Origin: Branchiostoma floridae
Taxonomy: Eukaryota; Chordata; Leptocardii; Amphioxiformes; Branchiostomatidae
Length of the DNA: 42,333 nt
NCBI RefSeq assembly: GCF_000003815.2
Contig: NC_049989.1
Span: 1,092,789 to 1,135,121 of the forward strand
Reading direction: 5' to 3'
Shown here: in pieces, positions 9,697-20,720 of the stretch
How the letters are laid out: each line of letters begins with the position of its first letter
How positions within the stretch are numbered: the stretch's first letter is position 1
Notes under the pieces: generated by a model
The model's input: the letters and a program-made list of their open reading frames with translations, nothing else
Told to the model about the DNA's origin: nothing
Database searches by the model: none
Made by a program: the position numbers and the translations under genes

Positions 9697-9815
9697 AGAT
9701 ACACACACGCGCACGGACACATGCACACACCCACAGAAACATACCCCACCCCCCTTGCGCATACACATACATGTACACACACATACATGCACATGTACAT
9801 TCACACACCATTCCG
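9697..9815. repeat. CA-rich microsatellite
   Basis: An imperfect (CA)n tract with CACACACGCGCAC and ACATACATGCACATG variants. Open frames across it (H/T/P-rich or V/C-rich) are products of the repeat. Confidence 0.9.
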
Positions 9816-9882
9816 TGTACGCCTTGGACCAACTAGCCACCAGTCTTAAGACTAATCCAATCAGCCCGATAAGTCGTGTTAA

Positions 9883-10582
9883 AGGTCTACTACGTAGTTT
9901 TTTGCGCTCAAATTTGAAATATTCTAGAAGAAATTTCAGATTTACTACCACTTTTTGACAGTTTTTGACACTTTTGTGTCATTTTTCACGTTTGCAACGT
10001 AAAGGATTAGCCTACAAAACATTCTGCTCTAGGCCCACTGTAACCTGTTGACCTCCCTAGTTAGACCAAGTTGGTTAGACCCTCCTGTTTGTAAAACAGC
10101 TTGCCACCGGTAGGTCCCCCGGGGTGGGGTAATCAGTTAGCACATGCATGGCAGACTGCAGATAAAGAACACAATAGAGATCTTCTTTGGAAACACCCAT
10201 ATCTAATCATTCTAAAATAGCATATAATCATGAACTTATTAGTCTGTTTTGTAGGGTATCAACAAGCTGAGGTCATATTCCCTTCAAAACTGAAAGAAAC
10301 CTGTACAGAAAACTAACCTACTGTACTCAAAGGAAGCCGTCAACTGGCCCCCCACTGGGAAGCCAGGCTGATAAGGAACACCAGCCAGGCAGTGACCAGG
10401 CCTGAACCCATCTTTTTGTTGGAAGATCACAATTTTTATACATGCTTATTTGGTGCAATGATGTCGCAGCGTCTCTCCCTAAATATTGGTATGCAATGCT
10501 ATAGGGTTGATTGAACTAACAATGTAAAGAAAAAGTAGGAAAAGCTACTTTTTGTTTTGTTCAAATATTACGTAGTAGACCT
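9883..10582. mobile_element. TTAA-target inverted-repeat element (700 bp)
   Basis: Starts AGGTCTACTACGTA and ends with the exact reverse complement TACGTAGTAGACCT. It is flanked on both sides by TTAA (9879-9882 and 10583-10586). TTAA duplication is typical of piggyBac and Kolobok transposons. The interior has no transposase frame, so it is a non-autonomous copy. I cannot tell which of the two superfamilies it belongs to. Confidence 0.8.
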
Positions 10583-10586
10583 TTAA

Positions 10587-11787
10587 TAGCCCTTCCCAAG
10601 GGTACAAGATCGGTGACATATCAACTAATTTGAACCCAGAACCTTTGGGTTATGTAACACACACAATAGCTTCACAGATAGCTTCTTTATTGAGTACAAA
10701 CAACCCCTACTGCTAAAACAGCTTTTGTCCCAATGGACTTTCGTAGGTCCAAGTAGCCTGACGTGATAGCCAGCCCAGGTAGACAGCCCAGGTACACAGC
10801 CCAGCCTTTTCCGTAAACCCTATCAGAGGCCTTCTCAAGATTGTCTTCAACACCTAAATACCTGAATTGTATTACATTTAAGATATTTAGCATTTGGTGT
10901 TTAAGACAATCTTGGGAAGACCTCTTTTTTTGAGGTGGCGGTATAATGACACCAGGTGGAATTATGATCGTCGACAGTATACACAGCAGGAGAGAGAGTT
11001 TCTATTTTGATATGAAAGAACACACCCTTGAATCACACAATCTTTCGATATGTTGCCTTTTGCTTTATAGGCCTCTTTTCAAACCGTAAGTTGCCTTTTC
11101 ACCTAAGTCTTAATCTTCTTAAATTTGTATCTTACATAACGTTACGTAATTCCTTAATAGGTTCACATCATCAGCTACCCCCCTCCCCAACCAAACACAC
11201 CTCCTGACTCACAGTGATTTCGAATTCTGTTGTCTTCTCAGTTTCAAATTATATCGGCCCTGGAAATTACGTGGCAACAGCACGTTATTCTTACTGGACA
11301 ATGTAAGCAGCTCCTGTTTTATATCCCGGGAATATTAAAAAGGTAAGCCGGGGCTGTCTGAGGATCCGGTCTTCTCAACTCCGTCTGGATGAATCATTCA
11401 TGAATGCGATCGACGCTTAACAACAAAATTGCGGCCCCTTTTCTGCCGCAAATTTTGTCCTTTTGAGACAAAAGAAATGTTGTAAATAAAAAATAAAGTG
11501 TATAGTTTTGGATTCTTCACAGATTTACCGCGCACCACTTTTGTAACTTAAATATTTGGGGAAACTCAGCCGAGCCGAGTGCGTCTTTCCAGAAAACAAT
11601 AAGTCCGGAGACGGAATGACGTATGCCTGGCCGGAACGCTGGTCCAGGGCAGCGCCACTTTGGGGGACCTAGGGGGCGAAGCCCCCCGGAAGCTCTTGCA
11701 TTTTAGGCTATTCAGAAGTCTTATTTTATCAGTTTTAGGGCCATGTCAAGATATCAAAACAAAAAATAGTATAAACAATTCTTTCCA
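10587..11787. other. No gene recognised; one near-perfect hairpin inside
   Basis: Apart from the 99-bp palindrome at 10826-10924, this stretch shows only short chance frames, including 10687-10893 on the minus strand. A C-rich patch lies near 11178. Confidence 0.5.
10826..10924. repeat. 99-bp imperfect palindrome
   Basis: The arms GAGGCCTTCTCAAGATTGTC (10826) and GACAATCTTGGGAAGACCTC (ending 10924) pair, and the pairing continues inward through the ACACC blocks. Probably a small foldback or solo inverted-repeat element; no flanking duplication could be defined. Confidence 0.75.
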
Positions 11788-11880
11788 AAAAATTAACATG
11801 GCCCTCCCCCTATTTAAAAAAAAATTAACATGGCCCTCCCCCCACCTAAAAAAAAATTAACATGGCCCTCCCCCCCTAAC
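11788..11880. repeat. ~37-bp tandem repeat, three copies
   Basis: The block AAAATTAACATGGCCCTCCC followed by C/A-rich sequence occurs three times in a row (from about 11796, 11824 and 11857, with variable spacing). A low-copy minisatellite. Confidence 0.8.
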
Positions 11881-12089
11881 GCACCAGCCCTCCCCCCCTG
11901 ATAAATATCGTACAGTCCCTAAGGACAAAAGGCGCGGGAAACTTCCCGAAAGGTCAAGGGTTATTACAGGTTTACAGAAGGTGTGATATTTTAAAAACCT
12001 ACAGTATTTACATGTTCTTAATTCCTTTTTCTACTACCAAGGATATCTAACACACTTTCTAACCTCCATACTATTACTTTCCAAACATG

Positions 12090-12240
12090 AAGTACATTGT
12101 ACATATCTGATGACTCTCAAGTCTCAAGCTAACTAAAGTCTAAACTCAATTTCAGCTTGACAAGTACTGTCTTTGACCTGTTGACCTGTACTTAGCTCGG
12201 TCGAGCAAAAATGTACAATAAAGGTCTTCATTCATTCAAT
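12090..12240 (+). mobile_element. LINE or SINE 3' end with ATTC tail
   Basis: The sequence GTACAATAAAGGTCTTCATT with an AATAAA signal at 12217-12224, followed by a short ATTCATTC repeat, is the form of a non-LTR retroelement 3' terminus. A short stem (TAGCTCGGTCGAGC) lies just upstream. No coding part remains and the 5' limit is uncertain. Confidence 0.55.
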
Positions 12241-12537
12241 AACAAGAACGTCTTAGTTTGGCCTTTCACACATCCAAACAAGTCAAAACAGCAGCGTTGC
12301 AATCAGCGGTATCTAGAACCAACATGTGCACAGTTGAATCAAGGAGGTTGAAAAGGGTTGAATAAAATACAACGACGAGAGGCAGAGGAATTTTGGAGGA
12401 GACATTAACATTCATCAGGTGACAGAATACATGGCGGTAGGTACAATGATGAGGTGCGAAACTACTGAACGGCGTGTCTGCGTGCTCCAACATACGTCGG
12501 ATTCTCTACGAGTTCGTACGGAAGCGGTACTTACCAC
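12241..12537. other. No gene recognised
   Basis: Nothing supported on either strand between the retroelement tail and the M3 element. Confidence 0.5.
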
Positions 12538-12540
12538 TTA

Positions 12541-13357
12541 GGCCATGTTGATTTGATTATATGGATGACATCCTCTGGGAACTCCATAACTGATGCGAGC
12601 GAGCGAATAAAAAAAAAAGTTTGGCCCAAAAAAAAAGTTGCCTCCAGTATGAAATCAAAGTGGCCAGGAAGGTTTAACATATAACACACATAGTATGGTA
12701 TACCAACAGTTAGGTGTAGGGACCAGTACATTATACGGGTGCAAGGCATTTTTTTCTTCTTGGGCCAATCCGAAAAAAAAAACAGACCTGGAAAAAAATC
12801 AGAGGAACAGGTTTCGCCAATTACAAAATGGCCATACTATGTCGGCAGGCATTTGGGGTCTTACCGGCGGCCAAGAAGACAACAAGAGGAAGTTAGCCTT
12901 TATTACTTGGAGATGGGATTTTCAAATGCCAGTGGGAGTCCAATAATCCACCAAACAGATTCGTTTGTAGCAAAACTGACCAATTACCATTGTTTTGAGT
13001 ATTGCCAGTTCTCAAGTTTCCACAGACAATCAGGTCCAGGTTCAGATCCGGACCTGAAAATGATCCTCTGGACCTGAACGGGACCTGAATTTTCTGTACT
13101 GGTACCTCCCCCTACCAACAGTAGATTTTTTTCTTTCTGTCCTTTCACATCTTATTCTTTGACTTTAGATTTATTTTGGCATTCTATGGCATTAGTTATC
13201 TGTTTTCTGATACTTTTTGTTCAATCTACAGAATATTTGTGCTCATTTTACAGCTGCTTTGCACAAGTTATTGTGTGGTCGAAAACTTTTTTTTTTGGAA
13301 ACGGCCGAAAATTGGTGCGAGCGCGGATGTAGTCCATATAATCAAATCAACATGGCC
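12541..13357. mobile_element. Inverted-repeat element family M3 (copy A, 817 bp)
   Basis: Left end GGCCATGTTGATTTGATTAT and right end ATAATCAAATCAACATGGCC are exact reverse complements. They are flanked by TTA (12538-12540 and 13358-13360). The GG start and TWA duplication are typical of PIF/Harbinger transposons. The interior has no transposase. Near the right end, GGAAACGGCCGAAAATTG-like sequence is shared with the shorter copy at 14168-14541. Confidence 0.85.
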
Positions 13358-13360
13358 TTA

Positions 13361-14164
13361 CGGATAAAAAAATTGCCCACGTTTTGGCACGTAGACGTAT
13401 TTGCACGTATGGCGATTTGAGCCCTTATCTTTAGAAACCACGTTACGAATTTTAGAAAAATCGAGTATTTGATCACAGAGCAAAACTTTACCCACTAGTG
13501 GTAACCAATTGTAACATTTGATCTAGTGGCAGGATTTGTCACTTATACTAATACGTCAATATGACGCGTCTATATCATATAGGAACTACACCAGGGCCAG
13601 GTTCGGTGTACAGTTCGATGTGATCTTTATTACTATGACTCGATTAGGTCTAACGGAAGCGATACTTTAGATATACTGATTAGCTTGATACACGTAAATT
13701 AAGAGGGGTAAGTCCTTATAGTTTGATCATGTTGATTTAGTGTTGGAAGTAAAGTTTTAGCATTTTTCTATAATTGATACACAGCATAAGATATACTAGA
13801 CTAAGTAGTACCTGTAACGTTACAGAAGTTGCCTGGGTGACGCTGAATTTAACCGGTGATGAAACTGACGGACGGACGGAAGATGCGAGTCTGTGCCCAA
13901 TCTCTCTGATCCTGACCTCTGATCTTACGCGTACCGCGCTTATATTACGTCAACTGGAGGCGGGGTTAAGCGAGATCTGGCGAGAGCGGCGGGGTGGGGG
14001 CAAGTGACCTCAGGACGTGCACAGGATCACGTGCTCTCACCACGTGACCCCTTCATTTCTTGGTGAGGCCTTGAACTTACTGATCACCCCTCGTCAGTGT
14101 GGATACAGTAATGCGCCAGCCCCACCGTTACTTCCGTAAGGGACACGCCTCTTCATTTTTCAAA
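13361..14164. other. No gene recognised
   Basis: No supported feature. A short GACG repeat (GACGGACGGACGG) occurs at about 13868. Confidence 0.5.
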
Positions 14165-14167
14165 TAA

Positions 14168-14541
14168 GGCCATGTTGATTCAACTATATAGATGGCATCC
14201 TATTGGAACGCCAAAGATCATGTCGAAGTGGCAATGAAAATGTTTGACCCTTCCCATAAAGTTGCCGTCATTATGAAATCTAGGTGGTCAGAAAGATGGA
14301 ACAAATGACTAAACACATGGTGTATGGAGTACAGAACAACAATATATTGATATTTCACATCTTCTTCTTTGACTTATGTCACATTATTTTATGCTTTCCC
14401 ATATATCAATTTTTGCAATTCACGGCATATTTTTATCATTTAGTAGTTGCTTTACACGATTTAAACCATGGTCTAATTTTTTGAAAACGGACGAAAATTG
14501 TTCGTAGATGGCGCCATCCACATAATCGAATGGCAATGGCC
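14168..14541. mobile_element. Inverted-repeat element family M3 (copy B, 374 bp)
   Basis: Left end GGCCATGTTGATTCAACTAT and right end ATCGAATGGCAATGGCC are imperfect inverted repeats. They are flanked by TAA on both sides (14165-14167, 14542-14544). It shares both ends and the GAAAACGGACGAAAATTG segment with copy A but lacks much of the middle, so it looks like an internal-deletion derivative. Confidence 0.8.
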
Positions 14542-14754
14542 TAATATACACTGTATGTGTATTCATCTAATATGCTGAAAACACAACTCAGTCTGAGAAA
14601 CGTGTAGCACACTTGGTTTGAGATGTCGAGCTGCAGTGGTACTTCTTTACCTTCTGGCTTCAGTTCTACCACAGGATCACGGTAAGGATAGGAGCTTTTG
14701 CACTTGCTTCTAATCATTCATTACTTGTGTACAAAGAACAACGTTTTCACATTA

Positions 14755-15105
14755 AAGGTAAAAGGTAGTCCCATAGTCTTTTGGAGGCTGTGTGGGCAGT
14801 GGGTTGTTATCCACTGTGTTTAGGGTACAGTATTGGAAGGCGGGGCTTAACCCTTCATAGCAAAAGTTTTAGCGGTAGAGTCCATATATCTTGCCGGTAG
14901 AAATTCTTCCACCGCCTCTTACCTCTTCAATGAAAGTCAGGTACACATTTTCTGGATGGAGTGAGGAAGTTGCGTTTTAAGTGCCTTTCCAAGACCACAT
15001 GTACACGATAGCATGAAATGATTTGAACCAAGGACCTCTGTGGTTTGGGCCAAATACCCTGTAGTTACGCTACAAGACCCCGCGTTTAACACTGAATTAC
15101 CACAA
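14755..15105 (-). mobile_element. tRNA-derived SINE-like unit
   Basis: On the minus strand, from about 15087: an A-box-like stretch (TGTAGCGTAACTACAG), then a good B box (GGTTCAAATC) about 45 bases later, as in tRNA-derived pol III promoters. Then comes a body with GTGTACCTGACTTTC, GAGGTAAGAGGCGGTGGAAG and CCCCGCCTTCCAATA. The same body is visible on the plus strand at 27425-27560. The unit fits a SINE with tRNA-like head and a shared central domain. The family name is not assigned. Confidence 0.6.
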
Positions 15106-15649
15106 TCCTTGACGCCAACACCGGTACGGTATCTTTTAGAACGAGACAAAACATTGTAGCCTACCTGACAATATGGAAACGTTCGTAAACAGGTCATTTT
15201 TCAAGATATCTATATCGTTGTAATTGGTTTGTGATCCGTTATAGGCGTGAAGATGCATAGTCTAAGCCTAAAGCTCTTCGATATTTTAGATGATCGCTTG
15301 TAAGCATGATTTTAATATGGTCTCTTTTCAATTAGCCAGGTTTAACTTTCAGTGCAATTCTCACCGGAGGAGTGTATGCAAATGCCAACACAATTCAGGC
15401 TCAAACGTCTGCAAGATGATATTTCAAATAAAGACTTCAAAATAGTGTTCTTGCTCATTTTTGACGGTAACAGTGACATTAGAATAAGTTTTATCGAAAT
15501 ATTAAACGAATGAGTGGGAATTAAAACATCTGCGTTGTGACTCGCATGTCTTCTTGCACAGTTTACAGTTTGCCTGTAGCTTACACAATAACTAGACATA
15601 AATTACGTCATTGTCAGGACGAAAGACAGATAAAAGTATTTGCTAACAT
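15106..15649. other. No gene recognised
   Basis: Nothing supported; the open frame on the minus strand (15342-15599) shows no domain. Confidence 0.5.
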
Positions 15650-15651
15650 TA

Positions 15652-16358
15652 GAGTCCATTCCAAGACACCATGAGGGTTTTTAGGCGATATTTATAATTA
15701 GTCTGAATTATTTTGAATAAAAGAATATCTGAGCCACAATAATTAAATTATTTTCAAAAAATTGACTAAGAAAATACTCATTTATTTGATTTTCTTTGAA
15801 TATTTTGGAAACATTTTGAAAGTAACTGTACAAAAATATCTTTATTTAGAATAATTGTGAAACCTCTCTGTGATTATTTCACATTTACAAATATTTACAA
15901 AAAGTGGTAAACCTGGCCAAATGGTAAAATTAGTTTATTGCCCCCATAAAAGTTGGCCCTATTGTTGCATCTGTATACTTTTAGATTTCACTGCTGGGCA
16001 CTGGTGGATCCTTTGTGGTGGGCCATTGTTGTATGGCACCCAACCATACTTTGCAAGGATGTGTGAATTGCTATCTTCCCAGCCCACCGAACCATTTACA
16101 AAAAAATGGTAGAAAATGATAGAAAATGGTAAATAATGGTAGAATGCTGTTATCATTATTTAGAAACCATTAGAAGTATCCAATTCCACACCATGAATAT
16201 TTCCAAAGATTAACAGGACCAGGGAAATATCTATAAAGTTGAAACAGTGTTAAAAATATTTCTGAAGTATCAAATGTCCTAGACACATAATTACAAAACT
16301 TTAAAATCAATTCTAAACAATGGCAACAAACATCCGCATTGTGTCTTGGAATGGACTC
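15652..16358 (+). mobile_element. TA-target inverted-repeat element family M2 (copy A, 707 bp)
   Basis: Starts GAGTCCATTCCAAGACACC and ends with the reverse complement GTGTCTTGGAATGGACTC. It is flanked by TA on both sides (15650-15651, 16359-16360). Related copies are 23583-24276 (reverse) and the split copy 34130-40958. It has no coding capacity; frames such as 15870-16112 simply recur in the copies. TA duplication suggests Tc1/mariner-like mobilisation. Confidence 0.9.
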
Positions 16359-16360
16359 TA

Positions 16361-17176
16361 AAGCAAACACCATTATTAATACGGTCTTGTGCATGGATAA
16401 GGGTCACCTCAGTTTGAAATTGCATGACACCGCAAGTATGTGTGTTTTCAACTAACACGTGTGCTGGGTTCTTAAATGGCCGTTATGTCCAAAGTGACAG
16501 CCATAATTTGATTACTTGTATATTACTTGAAGTACTTTTTTTCTCATGTTCGTGAACTTAGAAGGTAGAAGTAATTTTTTTCTGTCTTGAATGATACTTG
16601 TTGCTATTGAATACTCCCACTCACTCATTCATCCTCGCCGCATATCAGGCTTCGCTGAATACAGAAAATGTCGTATTTTGGTCATGCGCGTATCAAAGCT
16701 TCTTCGTCTACCTAACACATCTAAGGGAGAAGGGAACACGGTGGGCTTGGGTGAAACGCGGGCTGTGGCACAATTGTGGCCTTGCACTACATGTAGCAAC
16801 TACCAAAAAGCATGACCCTACCTGAATATACAGCAGATGGTTCTTTACGTCTACTTTTAAAGGGCCTATGCTGTCCATCGTACTCGTAAGAAACTGTTAC
16901 AGTTCCTGATTACATTCAACTACAATAAGTATGTGATGATTCAATGGACATAGACATTTGTACAAAGGGTACATGCTTATGTTGTGTATATTTCGGAACC
17001 AGGCACCATGACTCGTGACAAAATATTTCATTGCAAAGTGAAGCAAATATGATGATGACCTGCTATTGTCTATAATTGAGATTGTCATGCACTGTTCGCT
17101 TCCCAACTTCTTCACGAGATGTGGTGCTAGCTTCCGACCAGCTGCTGTGTGCTATATAACATTCACACACAGAAAA
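16361..17176. other. No gene recognised
   Basis: No domain-bearing frame or repeat seen. Confidence 0.5.
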
Positions 17177-18199
17177 TAGAGTTCGGCGACCTCATACCTC
17201 CATGAAATATTGAGTGTTTTTGTCTATTTTATGTTTGTTGATGATGACTTGCATGTAATGATATTCGAGTTATTTCTACTAGTTGTGTGGATAGTTATCA
17301 CATGGGCACTATGGTAATATGCAGCAGGTGTGGGGAATCTTTATGATGTTTATATTATCACGTTATGATAGTACTGGCAACTTGCAAGGTAGAGAGTATG
17401 TTCAGAATTCATAACAAATAACTGCGACACATCAGGATACAAACACATCTTCAACACAAGCAATAAGACACAAAATGTCCATCAACCAATACCCACATAT
17501 AGGTTACGGAGACAAGTTTATGCTAGATATATAATAATCCAAGCACATACCAACACAACATCAGCGTAACGCCAAGTGGAGCACGAAACATCTAACAGCA
17601 CATACGAAGTATAACACACCAGGTCCCCAAAGGCACAAGTGGATAAATACAAAGTTAATTATCATATTCAAATTGTCCAGGATCGGCAAACAGTTGCTCT
17701 AAGGAGTCAACTGTTACAGATACCCTAACCGGTTGCTATATGACGTCAACTGTTCAGATAAGGTAAGTCCAAACACATCCACATAATAGATATGTAATAA
17801 AACCGAGTACATATTAACAAAACTTCAGCGTGACGCAAGGTGGACCACATAATATCTAACAGCACAAAAGAAATATAATACAACATGTCCCTAAACGCAC
17901 AAGTACATAAATACAATTTATTATCACTTTCAAAACTGTCCTGGTTCCCCCAAACAGACTCTACGATGTCACCTGTATATCGCTAATATAGGGGTGATTT
18001 CTGATATCATTACATCAATTTATAACGACAGATGCGGGGCCCAAAATCTAATCACTTCCAGCTATCGTCACACCCCACCAACACACCAAGTATGAAACCA
18101 ATCCATCAAGCCGTTCTTGAATAAATAAACTCAAACTCAAACAGACAGACAGACAAACATAACAGAAAATATAACCTCCGTGACATTTCATGGAGGTAA
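17177..18199 (-). repeat. Repeat family R1 (copy B, unusual interior)
   Basis: Left end TAGAGTTCGGCGACCTCATA and right end with the hairpin CCTCCGTGACATTTCATGGAGG type, i.e. both R1 termini in reverse orientation. The 200 bp next to the right end (18000-18199) match other copies (AACCAATCCATCAAGCCGTT). The middle (17450-17950) does not, and holds a ~155-bp block repeated at a period of about 264 bp (CATCTAACAGCACA at 17589 and ATCTAACAGCACA at 17853). The ends are thus shared while the cargo differs. Confidence 0.7.
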
Positions 18200-19020
18200 T
18201 TAAGAAAGACGTGGGTAACTGACTTTCAGCGGAGCTGAACTGAAGTGCACGCGCACACCTCAGATAGCAGCTTAATTATGCTTTTCTCTCACATAATTTT
18301 ACTGATTTCGCCTAAGTAATGCTTAAGACTAAAAGGCTTTTTACGTGATAACTAAATGTCTGCCCCGAAATATGAGCTCTGTCGCGGCACCTTATTTCTG
18401 TGTTTGGCCGCAAACTTACTGATCGTACCTCTTGTGTGTCCTATACTGGCCTGTTAGGCGTCATTATGAAATGCATAAATTTAGCGTAGAAACTCTGAGC
18501 AGAGTTATCATTTCACATGGCGATGGATAAAGCAAGACACATCCAAAAAAAACATGTGTTATGTCTTGTTCCCTGTGCAGCATCAGGAGTTGATTGAATT
18601 TGAAGTGTTGCCAATTGCAGAGCAAATTGAAATTCTCAGGTTGTCGTCTGTGATGTCTCTTATGGGGTGAAATTGGCACCTTTGTCGCCCTAGAATCTGG
18701 ATTGAATATCCGTGTGTCCTCCCACTACTTTATTGGCCGCACAGGTCACAATGTCACACGGCTACTGCACAGCCACCTTCGCTTCTAGCAGCGCTGGCTT
18801 TTTTTGGTAGGCCTGGTTCGCGGCTGTCAACACGGGCTTCTCTACTGTAGGGAGACCGAGTTAGCGTCTCCCCATAAACGCCAGCACTGCAAGAAGACTG
18901 CCAAGGAGGATGGCTACTGCCATTCTCCGCCTTGCCGAAATCTCTGTTCGCCACTACTGTAGTATACATGTTCAAACAGCTGTGGTTTCTATAAGTTGTT
19001 TATATGCAGAAATGCAGAAA
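18200..19020. other. No gene recognised
   Basis: No supported feature. A 20-codon signal-peptide-like frame on the minus strand (from 18923) is too short to call. Confidence 0.5.
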
Positions 19021-19024
19021 ACTA

Positions 19025-19160
19025 TCAGTGCACACACACATACACACACACACATAGGCGAGCCCCCCCCCCCCCACACACACACACACAAACACAAATA
19101 CACAAACAAATGCATACACAGAAACATAGTACACACACAAGTAAACAAACACGTATTACA
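19025..19160. repeat. CA-rich microsatellite with poly-C
   Basis: (CA)n interrupted by a poly-C run (19066-19075). H/T-rich and C/V-rich frames here come from the repeat. Confidence 0.9.
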
Positions 19161-19227
19161 CAGAAAAATTCCCATACAAGGAAAGAACAATCAAATTTTT
19201 TGACGGATAAGCAACGTTACATCTGCA

Positions 19228-19475
19228 GAAGCGGAACAGTTCTCTGTGCCAATCTTGACGGTCCCAGAAATGCCACAAAGATGTTTTCACTCATGGTAAT
19301 TGAAGCGTAATTAGATAAAAGGGTGTGAAATATTGTCATGTCACAAAGGACAGGTTTATCCACTTTAAAGGATGGCAAAATTGGAAGGCCTCCATTTGGA
19401 ACCAACATAAAATCAGCGATTAGAATGAAACCCACCCTTCCAAGACACGGTGCCTTGCCAAACCTGTGACTTGGA
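19228..19475 (+). repeat. Duplicated segment Y, copy 1
   Basis: Aligns in the same orientation with 25037-25290. Shared blocks include AAAGGGTGTGAAATATTG, CACAAAGGACAGGTTTATCC, CCATTTGGAACCAACA and CCTTGCCAAACCTG. Both copies follow a CA-rich tract. No protein match is recognised, so it is an interspersed repeat of unknown class or an old local duplication. Confidence 0.75.
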
Positions 19476-19689
19476 AGTGCCTGCTTTTTTTATTGCAACC
19501 ATTGGCTAGCTAACGAAAATATACGTCCATAACATGCATAAATCTGCATAAAGAGCCCAGAACGATATGTCCCATACAGGTACTCTCCATGCACAGGTTG
19601 GTGGGGAAAATCGTGGCCTTTTCCTTTCATCCGTTTTATTCGATCGTTCTTCCCACCAAAATGGCGGGAACTCATACAAGCCCACCCAC

Positions 19690-19928
19690 ATGCTCGTACA
19701 CACACACAGACACGCACATACATATATATATATATAACCGTTAGATATCTATATATAAATTCGTCACAAAAGGTTTGGAAAATTAACTTCAGTTCCAATG
19801 TTTCTGCATGTAGTTTAATGTATCATATATCAATCAAAAGCTTGTGTGATTCCCTTTCATATGGTATCAAACTCGTTATCTGTTCAACACCGATCGTCCT
19901 GTTGGTATTGCCGCATGTGTCAGTGAAA
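19690..19928 (+). repeat. Left arm of an inverted repeat around a Tc1-like relic
   Basis: This stretch is the reverse complement of 24585-24890 with divergence. Matching blocks include CAAGCTT, GAGTTTGATACCA, GTGTTGAACAGA and CACTGACACA. The arm continues at 21749-21800 (CAATCAATCCTTTTTT, GTATACAGAACAT), which pairs with 24525-24575, once the R1 copies between are removed. It could be the terminal repeat of the decayed Tc1/mariner element inside. Confidence 0.55.
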
Positions 19929-20720
19929 TGTCATTACCTCCATGAAATGTCATGGAGGTTATATTTATCTCCAGGAAAAATGGAGATATAGTTTTGGGTG
20001 TGTCTGTGTGTCTGTGTGTCTGTGTGTCTGTCTGTGCGTATGTGTGTCTGTGTGTCCGGATTTTTGTAGTGAGCATAACTCATGAACCTCAGGATGGATT
20101 ACGATGATATTTGCTTTGTGGGTAGGTGTTGGAAAGGCAAAGGTCAAGGTCAATTTTGGGCCACCTAGTATGTGACCTTGGTACTGCATATGCTATGGTC
20201 TTGATTTTTGGATGGCAGATAGCTTGTGACATAAGGGATATGTGGTGTATATTTGGTCCCCCTAGCAGGTTGCTCTAGAACTACAGGGACATTTTTGTCA
20301 AAATCTTCTTAGGTAGATAACTGAAGAAAGGAACGACAAATTTACATGATATTTGGTATGTAGGTAGCTTTGACAGAGATGCACATCATCAAGTGCAAAT
20401 TATGCACACTGACACTTAATTTGCATATTTAATGAGGAAAATCTGTATTTGCAGTGTTTCCTTTATAGAACTCAAATACATGCAATATATGTAGTTTTTG
20501 TGGCAGGTGGAACATTATCAGATACCAATTATGCAAATAAGTCCTTAATTTGCATAATTGATACAAAAGTGTCATTATTTATGTAATGATTTGACAATCA
20601 ACATAGTGACCGGCGTAGGTTACTTACAGGTGTACATAACTAAGCATAGATTATGCAAATGTGGAAGTCATTAACATAATCAGACTTTTTCATAGAGATA
20701 TGAGGTCTCCGAACTCTTGT
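19929..20720 (+). repeat. Repeat family R1 (copy C)
   Basis: Begins at the hairpin CCTCCATGAAATGTCATGGA followed by GGTTATATTT and a GTGTGTCTGT-rich stretch. It proceeds through ATGATATTTGCTTTGTGGGT and AT-rich ATGCAAAT motifs, and ends in GATATGAGGTCTCCGAACTC. It is directly followed by copy D. Comparison with 24560-24600 shows an empty site reading CAGTGATTCAATC, so C and D together are an insertion of about 1.8 kb. Confidence 0.75.

Noticed and set aside
15870-16112. A conserved protein shared by 15870-16112 and 34348-34611
   Set aside because: Both frames lie within copies of the same M2 element and are conserved only because the DNA is repeated; the reverse copy at 23583 is broken.
18754-18975. 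Short secreted peptide on the minus strand (hydrophobic start from 18923)
   Set aside because: Only 20 codons before a stop; splice sites around it are not convincing.
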